Origin: Pectobacterium carotovorum
Lineage (GTDB): Bacteria > Pseudomonadota > Gammaproteobacteria > Enterobacterales > Enterobacteriaceae
DNA: 64,000 nucleotides
Assembly: GCF_900129615.1 (NCBI RefSeq)
Contig: NZ_FQWI01000001.1
Coordinates: 62,001 to 126,000, forward strand
Direction of reading: 5' to 3'
Shown: positions 25,303 to 35,460 of the stretch, in pieces
Layout of the letters: every line of letters starts with the position of its first letter
Position numbering within the stretch: the stretch's first letter is position 1
Position numbers and translations under genes: made by a program
The notes under the pieces: generated by a model
The model's database searches: none
The model's input: the letters and a program-made list of their open reading frames with translations, nothing else
What the model was told of the DNA's origin: nothing

Positions 25303-26226
25303 TTATTGCAATGCGTTCTTTTTAAGATGGAAATTCCATGCCTCATCTAATAACCATGCTTTTACTTTTTCCTGCTGAGCTGATGACGGCTTTCCACTGG
25401 CGGAGATTAAGTAATATCCCCGTTCGGTTCGCATTTCTGGCCCACAACGGAAAAGCTGTTTGCTGGCAAGAAAAGAGTCAATTAAGGAGCGCCAGCCGAG
25501 AGCAATGCCTTGACCTTCAATAGCGGCCTGAATCACCAGAGAGTAAGCGTTAAACGTACGCGATGCCGTATGTTGCTGGCTGATAACCTGATGTTGTCGA
25601 AACCAGTCTTCCCACGTTAACCAGCGCTGTGGATGCGTTTCCGGCAGTTTTATTAACGGATATCCCAGCAGTTTATCAGGCGAGGGATTGGCACCGATCT
25701 CATCGATAAGATTTTGATTGCAAACGGGAACAACGTCTTCAGGAAACAGGCGCTGCGCCTGCGTGCCCGGCCAATTTCCGCTACCAAAATAGATGGCCAG
25801 ATGGGCATTGTTGTCGCGGAAGTTGTAGTCGTTGGGCGAGGTGGAAATTTGTACCTCTACGCCGGGGATCAGTGCCTGAATGTCGTTCAGACGTGGCAGC
25901 AGCCAGTAACTAGCGAACCCCATATCGGTATCGATTCGCAATGTGCTCCGCTGGTAGCGCGTGCGTTCCAGTTGTTCGCTGATATCGTTAAGACAAGAGC
26001 GAACAATTTGATAAAGCCCATTACCTGATTCGGTGAGTTCCACACCACGATGACGACGTTCAAATAACGGCGTATTCAGGAGATTTTCAAGCAGTTGAAT
26101 GCGCTGACTCACGGCAGGTTGAGAAAGACTCAGCTCATTTCCCGCTGCGGTGAAATTGCCATGACGCGCTGCCGCCTCAAACACCACTAATACCTGTAAC
26201 GGCGGTAATTGTAATTTTCTTGCCAT
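25303..26226 (-). CDS. LysR-type regulator of choline-O-sulfate use
   Basis: This 307-residue regulator has an N-terminal helix-turn-helix (LQVLVVFEAAARHGNFTAAG and SLSQPAVSQRIQLLE, residues 8-50) and a periplasmic-binding-like effector domain of the GcvA type. It is divergent from betC across 106 bases and upstream of the transporter genes in their direction, the arrangement seen for choline-sulfatase regulators in other proteobacteria. It probably activates betC-choX when choline or choline-O-sulfate is present; this is inferred from position. Confidence 0.87.
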   Translation of the reverse strand: MARKLQLPPLQVLVVFEAAARHGNFTAAGNELSLSQPAVSQRIQLLENLLNTPLFERRHRGVELTESGNGLYQIVRSCLNDISEQLERTRYQRSTLRIDTDMGFASYWLLPRLNDIQALIPGVEVQISTSPNDYNFRDNNAHLAIYFGSGNWPGTQAQRLFPEDVVPVCNQNLIDEIGANPSPDKLLGYPLIKLPETHPQRWLTWEDWFRQHQVISQQHTASRTFNAYSLVIQAAIEGQGIALGWRSLIDSFLASKQLFRCGPEMRTERGYYLISASGKPSSAQQEKVKAWLLDEAWNFHLKKNALQ

Positions 26227-26332
26227 AATCTGACCTTATCTCATGATAATAAAATACCCCCTTCACAGAATGAAAAGGGCGTGCGATAAAAATATCACGA
26301 TTCATTTAATCAATTTTAATTTCTGGCTGACT

Positions 26333-27877
26333 ATGCTTATAAATAAACCGAATATCGTTATTCTCATGGCCGATCAATTAACGGCATCGGCATTACGAAC
26401 GTATGGAAATAATGTCAGTCTGACCCCGAATATTGACAGGCTCGCGCGTGAAGGTGTGGTATTTGAATCAGCGTATTGCAACAGTCCGCTGTGCGCGCCG
26501 TCGCGGGCGTCATTAATGACGGGCCAGCTCATCTCACGTAATGCCGTATTCGATAACGCAGCCGAGTTTCACGCCGATTCGCCGACGTTTTGTCACTATC
26601 TGCGTGAGCAGGGTTACCGTACCTGGCTTTCCGGCAAGATGCATTTTTGCGGCCCTGACCAACTGCACGGCTTCGATGAACGGCTGACGACGGATATCTA
26701 TCCTGCGGATTTTGGCTGGACACCTGACTGGCGTCACCCGGAGCGGCGTCTGGATTGGTACCACAATATGAGTTCGGTGCTGGAGGCGGGCGAATGCGTG
26801 CGAACCAACCAGCTTGATTTTGATGATGAAGCCCTGTTTTTGGCGCGGCAACGGTTGTATGACGCCGCCCGTCGCCCTGAGGACCAGCCGTTCCTGCTGT
26901 TGCTGTCGTTGACGCATCCACACGACCCATTTGCTATTCCCCGCCGATATCTCGACCGATTCAACGCCGAGGATATCGACTTGCCGAGAACACAGGCTGG
27001 TGACGTTGAGGACGATCCTCATTCCGCCCGTCTGAGGGCAATGTATCAACTGGAGGAGGGGCTACTTAGCGAAGATGACATCCGTCGGGCCCGTCATGCC
27101 TATTACGGCGCGATGGCCTATGTGGATGACTGTTTTGGTGAGATTGTGCGCACGCTGGAAGAAACCGGGCTTGCAGACGATACCATCGTTTTTGTGGTCG
27201 CCGATCACGGTGAAATGCTGGGTGAACGCGGTCTGTGGTACAAGATGACGTTCTTTGAAAATGCGGTTCGCATTCCGTTTATTGTGCATAACCCGAAACG
27301 TTTCGTGCCGCGTCGTATCACAGAGAACGTTTCGTTGGTCGATTTGCTGCCCACTCTGTGCGACCTGGCGAGCGGTGAGGATCGCTCAGCGCGGGCGATT
27401 GCGCCGCTGGATGGACGCAGTTTAGTGCCGCATTTGCGTGGAGAAACAGGCCCAGATGGCGTATACAGCGAATATCTGGCAGAGGGAGCAATAGGGCCAA
27501 TGGTGATGATTCGCCGCGGGCCGTGGAAATACATTCACTCCCTGAGTGAAGCGCCGCAGTTGTTCAATCTGCAACAGGATCCGTATGAAAAGCGCAATCT
27601 GGCAGCAGATAGTGAATATCAGGATACCGTTGAGAGCTTTGCTAAAGAAGTGGCCGCACGTTGGCAGTTAGACAACCTGAACCAGCAGGTGCTGGCGAGC
27701 CAGCAAAAGAGATTGTTTTTAACCCGCATCGCGGGCCGTGATGCGATCCCTAAATGGGGCTATCAGCCTCATCAGGAGGCTTCGCAGCGCTATATCCGCA
27801 ACCATCAAACACTGGACGAGCAAGAAGCCTTTGCTCGCTACCCACAGCCGTTAAAAAAATCAATCGGGGAAGAATAA
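26333..27877 (+). CDS. betC: Choline sulfatase
   Basis: This 514-residue type I sulfatase hydrolyses choline-O-sulfate to choline and sulfate in the cytoplasm. With the start at 26333 the formylglycine cysteine is C54 in CAPSR (residues 54-58), and D14 in MADQ is a metal ligand, the same numbers that I recall for the Sinorhizobium enzyme. A second metal site is in VVADHGEML. A longer frame to 26243 is less likely because it adds 30 residues before the conserved KPNIVILMADQ. The stop overlaps the choX start by one base. Confidence 0.93.
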   Translation: MLINKPNIVILMADQLTASALRTYGNNVSLTPNIDRLAREGVVFESAYCNSPLCAPSRASLMTGQLISRNAVFDNAAEFHADSPTFCHYLREQGYRTWLSGKMHFCGPDQLHGFDERLTTDIYPADFGWTPDWRHPERRLDWYHNMSSVLEAGECVRTNQLDFDDEALFLARQRLYDAARRPEDQPFLLLLSLTHPHDPFAIPRRYLDRFNAEDIDLPRTQAGDVEDDPHSARLRAMYQLEEGLLSEDDIRRARHAYYGAMAYVDDCFGEIVRTLEETGLADDTIVFVVADHGEMLGERGLWYKMTFFENAVRIPFIVHNPKRFVPRRITENVSLVDLLPTLCDLASGEDRSARAIAPLDGRSLVPHLRGETGPDGVYSEYLAEGAIGPMVMIRRGPWKYIHSLSEAPQLFNLQQDPYEKRNLAADSEYQDTVESFAKEVAARWQLDNLNQQVLASQQKRLFLTRIAGRDAIPKWGYQPHQEASQRYIRNHQTLDEQEAFARYPQPLKKSIGEE

Positions 27878-28824
27878 TGAAGCAGAAATCATTGTCGGTA
27901 TTCATGCTGTTGGCCGGTGCTGCGCTATTGCCTGTGACCAGTTTCGCCGCGGAAGATCCACGCTGTGCGGTGGTCACGCAATCCGATCCCGGCTGGACGG
28001 ATATCGCGGCAACCAACGCGGTGTCTGGTGTTGTGCTCAAGGCGCTGGGCTATCAGCAGAAGGTACAGAATCTTTCCGTCGCGCTGGCTTTTCAGGGGCT
28101 GAAAACCGGGCAAGTTGATGTGTTCCTCGGTAACTGGATGCCCGCGCAGGAACCGGTTATCAGCAAATATACCGCAGAGGGTTCAATCAAGGTGCTCGGG
28201 GCGAATCTCCCGGCCGCCAAATTCACACTGGCGGTGCCGGAGTATGTTGCAGAGGCTGGAGTAAAAGACTTTGCCGATTTACAAAAATACGCCGATAAGT
28301 TCGACCACAAAATATACGGTATCGCGCCCGGTGCGCCAGCCAATCAAAATATTAAAAAGATGCTGGATAAACAGGATTTCGGGCTGCAAGGCTGGAACCT
28401 CGTGGAATCCAGTGAGAGTGGGATGCTGGCACAGGTCACCCGTGCGACGAGCCGCAATCAGTGGGTGGTTTTCCTCGGTTGGGAGCCGCACGCGATGAAT
28501 ACGCGCTTCAAACTTAAATATTTAAGCGGTGGGGATGCCTATTTCGGCCCTAACTATGGCAGCGCGACGGTGAATACGGTGACGCGTAAGGACTTCGCCA
28601 CGCAGTGCCCGAATGTTAACCGTTTTTTCAGTCAGTTAACGTTTGATGTCGCGCTGGAGAACGCCATTATCACCAGCATTCTGGATGATAAACAAACTGC
28701 CGAAGACGCGGCGCGCGCAGAATTGGCGAAGCACCCAGAACGGCTTTCAAGCTGGCTTAACGGCGTAACCAACCGCGAAGGTCAGCCTGCTGAAGCTATC
28801 GTGAAAAAAGCGCTCGGGATTTAA
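27877..28824 (+). CDS. choX: Choline/choline-O-sulfate periplasmic binding protein
   Basis: This 315-residue ABC binding protein has a Sec signal peptide (MKQKSLSVFMLLAGAALL, cleavage after SFA around residue 24). The aromatic box of ChoX is visible as W40, W87 and W202, each three residues below the Sinorhizobium positions W43, W90 and W205; by the same offset Y119 would be F116. It is translationally coupled to betC (ATAATG) and should serve the divergent choVW genes. Confidence 0.9.
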   Translation: MKQKSLSVFMLLAGAALLPVTSFAAEDPRCAVVTQSDPGWTDIAATNAVSGVVLKALGYQQKVQNLSVALAFQGLKTGQVDVFLGNWMPAQEPVISKYTAEGSIKVLGANLPAAKFTLAVPEYVAEAGVKDFADLQKYADKFDHKIYGIAPGAPANQNIKKMLDKQDFGLQGWNLVESSESGMLAQVTRATSRNQWVVFLGWEPHAMNTRFKLKYLSGGDAYFGPNYGSATVNTVTRKDFATQCPNVNRFFSQLTFDVALENAIITSILDDKQTAEDAARAELAKHPERLSSWLNGVTNREGQPAEAIVKKALGI

Positions 28825-28966
28825 TGTGGTACGCCGTAGCCAGATTGTTGTCATCGTACCGCCTGGGGAAACGCAGGAAGCAGAAAATGGAATCAGGCTC
28901 ACAGAGTCGACGTCGTTTGCTGACAGTTAGCCGTTTTCTTGCGAAGCGTTTCCCTACCTGAATTTT

Positions 28967-29011
28967 TCGTCCTGTTGCATCAGCTTGGGTTACTGCAACA
29001 TGCCAGGACGA
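28967..29011 (+). other. Long hairpin between choX and comEC
   Basis: TCGTCCTG pairs with CAGGACGA, and TTGCA pairs with TGCAA inside it, giving an interrupted 13-bp stem. There is no T-run on either side at the right place, so it may be a 3' end of choX or a leader structure of comEC. Confidence 0.4.
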
Positions 29012-29051
29012 ACCACAGGGAAGAGGGAAGGGTGTGTCATGGCAAGGGATG

Positions 29052-31328
29052 ATGTCAGTCAATAGTCTGGCTTGGGCGAGCGTGCTGGGTATTCTGCCGT
29101 TACTTTTTTTACCGCAGATCCCAGCACCAACGCTGCTGTGGTGGGGAATTGGGCTATCCACCTGCGTGATGTTAGTCGGATATCGTCACGCGGGGATACG
29201 CGGTGTGGCGCTTGTTGCCATGAGTTTTTGCTGGGCATCGTTGAATGCTCAAACCTTACTGCTACAAATTGAGCGCGTTACGCAGGGGCAGGTTAACGCT
29301 GTCGTGACGATAAGTAGCATACGGTTCAATGAGCATGATGATGATGATTGGATCACGGTTCGGCTGGAAGAGATAAATCAGCACAGAATCTTCCCTCCAT
29401 TATATGCCCAACTGACCTTATCACCGGCAATGGAAAACTGGTGTGGTGGTCAACGTTGGGCAATCACTGCCAGTTTACGACCTATTCACAGTCGACTAAA
29501 TGAAGGCGGTTTTGATAGCCAACGCTGGGCGATAGCCAAACGGCAACCGGTGTCGGGTCGTGTGCTAACGGCAACGGTGGTTGACAGTCATTGTGATTTT
29601 CGCCAGCGCACGATTGTACAGGCGGAGCAGCAGGTGCGGGGACTAGCGTGGCGTTCTGTTTTACTAGCGCTGACGTTTGGTGAGATGAAAACGGTTAGCC
29701 CAGAGCTCAAGGCGCTACTTCAGAATACCGGGACGATGCACCTGATGGCGATCTCTGGCCTCCATATCGTGCTTGCGGGTCTGGTTGGCTGGGGAATAGC
29801 GCGGGCGTTACAGTATGGTTTTCCCGTGCAGTGGATTGGCTATCGCTTTCCATTACTGACGAGCGCCGTGGTTGCCTGGGGATATGTCTGGCTGGCAGGA
29901 GGAAATCCGCCTGCGGTGCGATCTGCACTGGCGCTTAGCGTATGGGTTTGCCTAAGAATGTGGAGTATCAACGGCTCAGCCTGGCAGGTCTGGCTATGGT
30001 GTGTCGCGTTGATTCTGGTCAGCGATCCATTGAGCGTGCTGTCAGACAGTTTTTGGCTATCTTGCCTTGCCGTCGCGTCGCTGATTTTCTGGTTTCAGTG
30101 GGCACCACTTCCTCATCGGCTACAGACCCGGCGGCGGTGGTTCTGGCTGCGCTGGATCCACCTGCAAACGGGAATCACGCTGCTATTGATGCCCTTACAA
30201 CTTCATATTTTCCACGGTTTCAGTATCACCTCTCTGCCCGCAAATCTTTGGGCTGTGCCTTTGGTGTCCTTCGTTACTACCCCGCTCATTTTGCTGGCAT
30301 TGAGCACAATGGCATTTGTGCCGCTGAGTGAAATGCTCTGGTGGCTGGCGGATATTTCGCTGCGTGTGGTATTCGCCCCGCTGACGTATCTACAGACAGG
30401 GTGGGTGTATCTTGATGCATCGCTGCTGCTAGGAAGCGTCGCGGGCTGGGGTGTGGTTGTGATATGGCGCTTTAGCTGGTGGCGCATCCATCCGGCGAGT
30501 GTCGGTGCTCTGATTCTGGTTTTATTGGTCTTTCGCATAAAGACTGATGAGCCTGATTGGCGTGTGGACATGCTGGATGTCGGTCATGGTCTGGCGATTG
30601 TGATCGAACAGCGTGGGAAAGCGGTGCTATACGACACGGGAAACCGCTGGGAAGGCGGCGATATGGCGACGCGAGAAATTCTACCCTACCTGCGATGGCG
30701 GGGCGTCGACGTGGAAAACATTATTCTGAGCCACAGCCATAGGGATCACATCGGCGGGCTGGAAACGCTACGGATGGCTTACCCTAAAGCGACGATATAT
30801 AGCGCGACCAACACGATGAATCATCGTTCTTGCCAACGTGGTGAGCGTTGGCGCTGGCAGGATCTCACGTTTACCGTGCTGTGGCCGTTAGCGCTCGTAG
30901 AACGGGCGGAAAATAACGACTCCTGCGTTATCCGTGTTGATGATGGAAAATACAGTGTCCTGCTGACGGGTGATCTGGAGTCGGATGCAGAAAACGCATT
31001 GATTAGGTTAGATCGCAGTGCCCTGCGTGCGAATTTGTTACAAATCCCTCACCATGGCAGTAAGACATCATCATCACCTCCCTTTATTCGTGCAGTTAAT
31101 GCCGAGTTTGCTATGGCTTCTGCAGCGCGTTATAACCCGTGGCGATTGCCTTCAGTAAAGATTGTTGAACGATATCGGCAATATGGCTACTCATGGCTGG
31201 ATACCGCGGCATACGGGCAACTAAGTGCACGTTTTTTCAGCGATTCATGGCACATTCTGCGGTTCAGGGATCACATATCACCCCGTTGGTATCATCAGTG
31301 GTTTGGCGTAGAGCGGTATAATGAGTAA
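29052..31328 (+). CDS. comEC: ComEC/Rec2-type DNA uptake channel protein (YcaI)
   Basis: This roughly 758-residue inner-membrane protein is the orthologue of E. coli YcaI, needed for passage of single-stranded DNA across the membrane in competent relatives. An N-terminal soluble domain (about 60-180) precedes the competence domain (about 200-480, with MAISGLHI), and a metallo-beta-lactamase-like domain follows with [12 protein letters not shown] and LLTGD. ATG 29052 gives the same N-terminal spacing as E. coli; ATG 29049 and GTG 29034 are alternatives. Its 3' end nearly abuts msbA. Confidence 0.92.
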   Translation: MSVNSLAWASVLGILPLLFLPQIPAPTLLWWGIGLSTCVMLVGYRHAGIRGVALVAMSFCWASLNAQTLLLQIERVTQGQVNAVVTISSIRFNEHDDDDWITVRLEEINQHRIFPPLYAQLTLSPAMENWCGGQRWAITASLRPIHSRLNEGGFDSQRWAIAKRQPVSGRVLTATVVDSHCDFRQRTIVQAEQQVRGLAWRSVLLALTFGEMKTVSPELKALLQNTGTMHLMAISGLHIVLAGLVGWGIARALQYGFPVQWIGYRFPLLTSAVVAWGYVWLAGGNPPAVRSALALSVWVCLRMWSINGSAWQVWLWCVALILVSDPLSVLSDSFWLSCLAVASLIFWFQWAPLPHRLQTRRRWFWLRWIHLQTGITLLLMPLQLHIFHGFSITSLPANLWAVPLVSFVTTPLILLALSTMAFVPLSEMLWWLADISLRVVFAPLTYLQTGWVYLDASLLLGSVAGWGVVVIWRFSWWRIHPASVGALILVLLVFRIKTDEPDWRVDMLDVGHGLAIVIEQRGKAVLYDTGNRWEGGDMATREILPYLRWRGVDVENIILSHSHRDHIGGLETLRMAYPKATIYSATNTMNHRSCQRGERWRWQDLTFTVLWPLALVERAENNDSCVIRVDDGKYSVLLTGDLESDAENALIRLDRSALRANLLQIPHHGSKTSSSPPFIRAVNAEFAMASAARYNPWRLPSVKIVERYRQYGYSWLDTAAYGQLSARFFSDSWHILRFRDHISPRWYHQWFGVERYNE

Positions 31329-31365
31329 AATGGTCGGCTATTTCTTCCCGATTCAGGTTCACTAC

Positions 31366-33114
31366 ATGCTGAATGATAAAGATCTCTCCACCTGGCAGAC
31401 CTTTCGCCGCCTATGGCCGATGATCTCTCCTTTTAAAGCAGGGCTTGCTGCTGCTGCCATCGCACTCATCATTAACGCAGCTGGCGATACATTGATGCTC
31501 TCGCTGTTGAAACCCTTGCTGGATGAAGGGTTCGGTAAAGCTGAGCGTTCCGTATTGCTCTGGATGCCGCTGGTTGTCATTGGGTTGATGCTAGTAAGAG
31601 GGCTCTCTGGGTTTGTCTCCAGCTACTGTGTTGCCTGGGTTTCAGGCAAAGTAGTGATGAATATGCGTCGTCGTTTGTTCTCCCATATTATGGGGATGCC
31701 GGTGTCGTTCTTCGATCAGCAGTCAACCGGGACGCTGTTATCCCGCATTACCTATGATTCGGAACAGGTTGCGGCCTCTTCATCCGGCGCGCTGATTACG
31801 GTTGTCAGGGAAGGGGCATCGATTATCGGCCTGTTCATTCTGATGTTCTACTACAGCTGGCAGCTTTCCATCATCCTGATTGTTATTGCGCCGATCGTGT
31901 CAATTGCCATGCGCATGGTGTCCAAGCGATTCCGAAGTATCAGTAAAAACATGCAGGATACGATGGGGCACGTTACCACCAGCACGGAGCAGATGCTTAA
32001 AGGCCACAAAGAAGTGCTGATGTTTGGCGGCCAAGGAGTTGAAACTAAACGTTTTGATCAGGTCAGTAATCGGATGCGTCAGCAGGGCATGAAGATGGTG
32101 TCCGCTTCGTCGATTTCCGATCCCATCATTCAGTTGATTGCTTCGCTGGCACTGGCGTTTGTGCTATATGCCGCCAGCTTCCCCAGCGTGATGGAAACGC
32201 TAACGGCCGGTACGATCACGGTGGTGTTCTCTTCCATGATTGCGCTGATGCGCCCGCTAAAATCACTGACCAACGTGAACGCGCAGTTCCAACGCGGGAT
32301 GGCTGCATGCCAGACGCTGTTTGCGATTCTGGACATGGAACAGGAACGTGATACTGGCAAACTGGAAATCGAACGTGCGAAAGGTGAACTCGAATTCCGC
32401 CAGGTAAATTTCGCTTATCCGGGAAGAGAAAATCTGGCGCTCAAGAATATCAATCTGCATATTCCTGTGGGTAAAACGGTGGCGTTGGTTGGCCGCTCTG
32501 GTTCGGGTAAATCGACCATTGCCAGTTTAATCACCCGTTTTTACGATATTCAATCAGGCGAGATTCTGCTCGATGGCCATGATTTACGCGAGTATCGCCT
32601 GCCTTCCTTACGTAATCAGGTCGCGTTGGTTTCTCAAAACGTACATTTGTTCAACGATACGGTAGCGAACAACATCGCCTATGCCCGCAATGAGCACTAT
32701 AGCCGTGAGGAAATTGAGCGTGCGGCGACAATGGCGTATGCGATGGATTTCATTAATAAGATGGAACACGGTCTGGATACGGTCATTGGTGAAAACGGCG
32801 TAATGCTTTCCGGCGGACAACGGCAGCGTATCGCAATTGCCCGTGCGCTGTTGCGTGATAGCCCGATCCTGATATTGGATGAAGCCACGTCGGCGCTGGA
32901 CACGGAATCTGAACGTGCGATTCAGTCTGCATTAGACGAGCTGCAAAAAGATCGTACCGCGCTGGTGATTGCACATCGCCTTTCCACGATTGAAAAGGCA
33001 GATGAAATTCTGGTAGTTGAAGACGGCAGAATCATCGAGCGTGGTAACCATGCGGCGTTGCTGGCGGCGAACGGTGCCTATGCTCAGTTGCATAAAATGC
33101 AGTTTGGCGAATGA
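31366..33114 (+). CDS. msbA: Lipid A core flippase MsbA
   Basis: MsbA flips lipid A with core sugars across the inner membrane. The 582-residue half-transporter has six helices (residues about 20-310) and an ATPase domain with [17 protein letters not shown] and [10 protein letters not shown]. The start at 31366 yields [18 protein letters not shown] and exactly the E. coli length; an upstream ATG at 31321 would add 15 residues. It overlaps lpxK by four bases (ATGA). Confidence 0.96.
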   Translation: MLNDKDLSTWQTFRRLWPMISPFKAGLAAAAIALIINAAGDTLMLSLLKPLLDEGFGKAERSVLLWMPLVVIGLMLVRGLSGFVSSYCVAWVSGKVVMNMRRRLFSHIMGMPVSFFDQQSTGTLLSRITYDSEQVAASSSGALITVVREGASIIGLFILMFYYSWQLSIILIVIAPIVSIAMRMVSKRFRSISKNMQDTMGHVTTSTEQMLKGHKEVLMFGGQGVETKRFDQVSNRMRQQGMKMVSASSISDPIIQLIASLALAFVLYAASFPSVMETLTAGTITVVFSSMIALMRPLKSLTNVNAQFQRGMAACQTLFAILDMEQERDTGKLEIERAKGELEFRQVNFAYPGRENLALKNINLHIPVGKTVALVGRSGSGKSTIASLITRFYDIQSGEILLDGHDLREYRLPSLRNQVALVSQNVHLFNDTVANNIAYARNEHYSREEIERAATMAYAMDFINKMEHGLDTVIGENGVMLSGGQRQRIAIARALLRDSPILILDEATSALDTESERAIQSALDELQKDRTALVIAHRLSTIEKADEILVVEDGRIIERGNHAALLAANGAYAQLHKMQFGE

Positions 33115-34112
33115 TTGAGCGCATCTGGTCCGGGCGGTCGCCGCTCTATTGGCTGCTGCTGCCGCTTTCGTGGCTATACGGACTCATCACGTTTCTGATT
33201 CGTCAGAGCTATCGGTTGGGGTGGCGGAAAAGCTGGCGATCGCCTGTTCCCGTTGTGGTCGTGGGGAATCTGACGGCTGGCGGCAATGGGAAAACACCGG
33301 TAGTCATTTGGCTCGTCGAACAGCTGCAACGCAGAGGCTATCGTGTCGGCGTGGTGTCACGCGGTTACGGTGGGAAGGCTGAACGTTATCCGCTGCTGCT
33401 GGATGAGTCGGTAACGACGGCGCAGGCAGGTGATGAGCCGGTGCTGATTTTCCAGCGTACTGGGGCACCTGTTGCGGTCGCTCCCCGTCGGCGGGATGCC
33501 GTGAGTGCGTTATTAGCACAGCACACGCTAGATGTGGTGATCACCGACGATGGATTACAGCACTATGCGTTGGAAAGAGATATCGAGCTGGTGGTGATTG
33601 ACGGGGTGCGGCGTTTTGGCAACGGATGGTGGCTGCCCGCAGGCCCAATGCGGGAAAGAGAAAGCCGTCTGGCATCAGTGGATGCGGTTATTGTTAATGG
33701 CGGCACGCCACGAAAGAATGAGATAGGCATGACACTCACGGCGGGTATGGCGGTTAACTTGCTTTCCGGTGAATCGCGCCCGCTGAGCCAGTTGCATGAT
33801 GTCATTGCGATGGCGGGCATCGGACATCCTCCGCGTTTTTTTGCTACGCTGCGTGATGCTGGTGTTCGCATTGCACGTGAAGTCGCCTTTGCTGACCATC
33901 AATCGTACCAGCCAGAACAGCTCGACTCGCTGACTCAGGATGCGACGCAGCCACTGCTGATGACGGAAAAAGATGCCGTAAAATGTAAGGCGTTTGCTCA
34001 GGATAACTGGTGGTATCTGCCTGTCGATGCCGTGTTAGCTGAGCCCTACGGCACGCAATTGCTCGACAAACTAGAAAATATGCTTAATCGAAATGCGGGC
34101 AGCAGAGCATAA
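33111..34112 (+). CDS. lpxK: Tetraacyldisaccharide 4'-kinase
   Basis: LpxK phosphorylates the lipid A disaccharide at the 4' position. The 333-residue protein has an N-terminal membrane helix ([15 protein letters not shown]) and a P-loop region [14 protein letters not shown] at about 48-61. It is translationally coupled to msbA. The ycaQ gene that follows lpxK in E. coli is absent here. Confidence 0.95.
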   Translation: MIERIWSGRSPLYWLLLPLSWLYGLITFLIRQSYRLGWRKSWRSPVPVVVVGNLTAGGNGKTPVVIWLVEQLQRRGYRVGVVSRGYGGKAERYPLLLDESVTTAQAGDEPVLIFQRTGAPVAVAPRRRDAVSALLAQHTLDVVITDDGLQHYALERDIELVVIDGVRRFGNGWWLPAGPMRERESRLASVDAVIVNGGTPRKNEIGMTLTAGMAVNLLSGESRPLSQLHDVIAMAGIGHPPRFFATLRDAGVRIAREVAFADHQSYQPEQLDSLTQDATQPLLMTEKDAVKCKAFAQDNWWYLPVDAVLAEPYGTQLLDKLENMLNRNAGSRA

Positions 34113-34223
34113 ATTAGTCTGCTATCACGGTTTCAGGTATCCCTTGTGGATATCACCTTATTAGATCGCTGTCATAGCGAGAAAGAACATGCCGGTCATC
34201 GATCGGCCAAAGATGGAGGAAGC

Positions 34224-34406
34224 ATGGATCACCGTTTACTTGAGATTGTTGCCTGTCCTGTTTGTAATGGTCGGCTGTACTTTAATAAAGAGAAACTGGA
34301 ACTGATATGCAAGGTCGATGGTTTGGCCTATCCAGTTCGTGATGGTATTCCTGTGCTGCTGGAAAACGAGGCGCGTAAACTCGGGGCTGATGAGATAACA
34401 CAATGA
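34224..34406 (+). CDS. ycaR: YcaR, Trm112-like small protein
   Basis: This 60-residue protein has the Trm112 fold motif ACPVCNG and ends with a GIPVLL segment. The start at 34224 is fixed by GGAGGA 7 bases upstream and matches E. coli YcaR (MDHRLLEI). Its function is not established. The last four bases overlap kdsB. Confidence 0.92.
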   Translation: MDHRLLEIVACPVCNGRLYFNKEKLELICKVDGLAYPVRDGIPVLLENEARKLGADEITQ

Positions 34407-35155
34407 CCTTTACTGTGATCATTCCTGCGCGTTTTGCGTCAAGCCGACTGCCAGGTAAACCGCTGGCGGACATCAACGGCAAACCGATGGTCGTCCATGT
34501 GATGGAGCGGGCGCTGGAATCGGGGGCGCAGCGCGTTATTGTGGCCACCGATCACCCCGACGTCGAGGCTGCCGTGCAGCAAGCCGGTGGCGAAGTATGC
34601 CTGACCCGCGCCGATCATAATTCTGGCACAGAGCGTCTGGCTGAAGTCATCGAGCGTTACGGTTTTACCGATGACGACATCATCGTTAACGTTCAGGGCG
34701 ACGAACCGCTCATTCCTTCCGTGATCATTCGTCAGGTGGCGGAAAACCTCGCTGCCAGTAAAGCAGGAATGGCAACGCTGGCGGTGCCGATTGAAACCAG
34801 CGAAGAAGCATTCAACCCGAATGCGGTAAAAGTGGTTACCGACGCTGAGGGATACGCGCTGTATTTTTCCCGTGCGACGATTCCCTGGGACAGAGAACGT
34901 TTTGCTCAGTCTAAGGAAACCATTGGCGATCACTTCCTGCGTCATATTGGCATCTATGCTTACCGCGCGGGCTTTGTGCGTCGTTATGTGAGTTGGGCAC
35001 CGAGCCAACTGGAGCAAATCGAACTACTGGAGCAGCTACGTGTGCTGTGGTACGGCGAGAAGATTCACGTTGCGGTCGCCAAAGCCGTTCCTAGCGTCGG
35101 CGTGGATACCCCAGAAGATCTGGCCCGAGTGCGGCATGTCATGGCGAGTCAGTAA
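34403..35155 (+). CDS. kdsB: 3-deoxy-manno-octulosonate cytidylyltransferase
   Basis: KdsB makes CMP-Kdo for the lipopolysaccharide inner core. The 250-residue enzyme begins with the nucleotide-binding [16 protein letters not shown] (about residues 5-20) and carries NVQGDEPLI near 95-103. It is coupled to ycaR and closed by a strong terminator. Confidence 0.96.
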   Translation: MTFTVIIPARFASSRLPGKPLADINGKPMVVHVMERALESGAQRVIVATDHPDVEAAVQQAGGEVCLTRADHNSGTERLAEVIERYGFTDDDIIVNVQGDEPLIPSVIIRQVAENLAASKAGMATLAVPIETSEEAFNPNAVKVVTDAEGYALYFSRATIPWDRERFAQSKETIGDHFLRHIGIYAYRAGFVRRYVSWAPSQLEQIELLEQLRVLWYGEKIHVAVAKAVPSVGVDTPEDLARVRHVMASQ

Positions 35156-35182
35156 TATCTATCACGCGATGCGGCGATGAAT

Positions 35183-35236
35183 ACGTCATGGGGGAATCTA
35201 TTCTTGCCGGAATAGATTTTCTCCATGACGTTTTTT
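35183..35236 (+). terminator. Intrinsic terminator of the msbA-kdsB operon
   Basis: ACGTCATGG pairs with CCATGACGT, and GAATCTATTC with GAATAGATT inside it, forming a long stem directly followed by TTTTTT. Confidence 0.88.
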
Positions 35237-35408
35237 CTTTATACGACATATTATCTTTTAAGTTATTTAGCACTTATTTAGATAAGCATTCTTAAAAATT
35301 CTTAAATTACGCGGCATCGCTTTATTTATGCGGGTGGCTTATTCCTATCCTGAATTGATTCGTCGCGAGTGGAACTTTTATTTTCATCGTTAAATGCTAC
35401 TATCAATT

Positions 35409-35433
35409 CGCCATGTTTTCGCATGGCGTTTTT
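35409..35433 (+). terminator. Terminator-like hairpin in the pectate lyase leader
   Basis: CGCCATG pairs with CATGGCG across the loop TTTTCG and is followed at once by TTTTT. It ends 27 bases before the lyase start codon, so any transcript from the upstream region must pass it. It could be an attenuator. Confidence 0.6.
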
Positions 35434-35460
35434 GTTATTTCAACTAAGGACGGTAATGAT

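Larger units (their letters stand above)
35156..35460. promoter_or_regulatory. Control region upstream of the pectate lyase gene
   Basis: About 300 bases lie between kdsB and the lyase. They contain the kdsB terminator (35183-35236), an AT-rich promoter-like stretch (35240-35320) and a second terminator-like hairpin (35409-35433) close to the start codon. I see no convincing KdgR or CRP box. Confidence 0.6.

Noticed and set aside
35370-35386. KdgR-like sequence TGGAACTTTTATTTTCA upstream of the pectate lyase
   Set aside because: The half-sites are two bases further apart than in the KdgR consensus and the centre does not match, so I do not call an operator.
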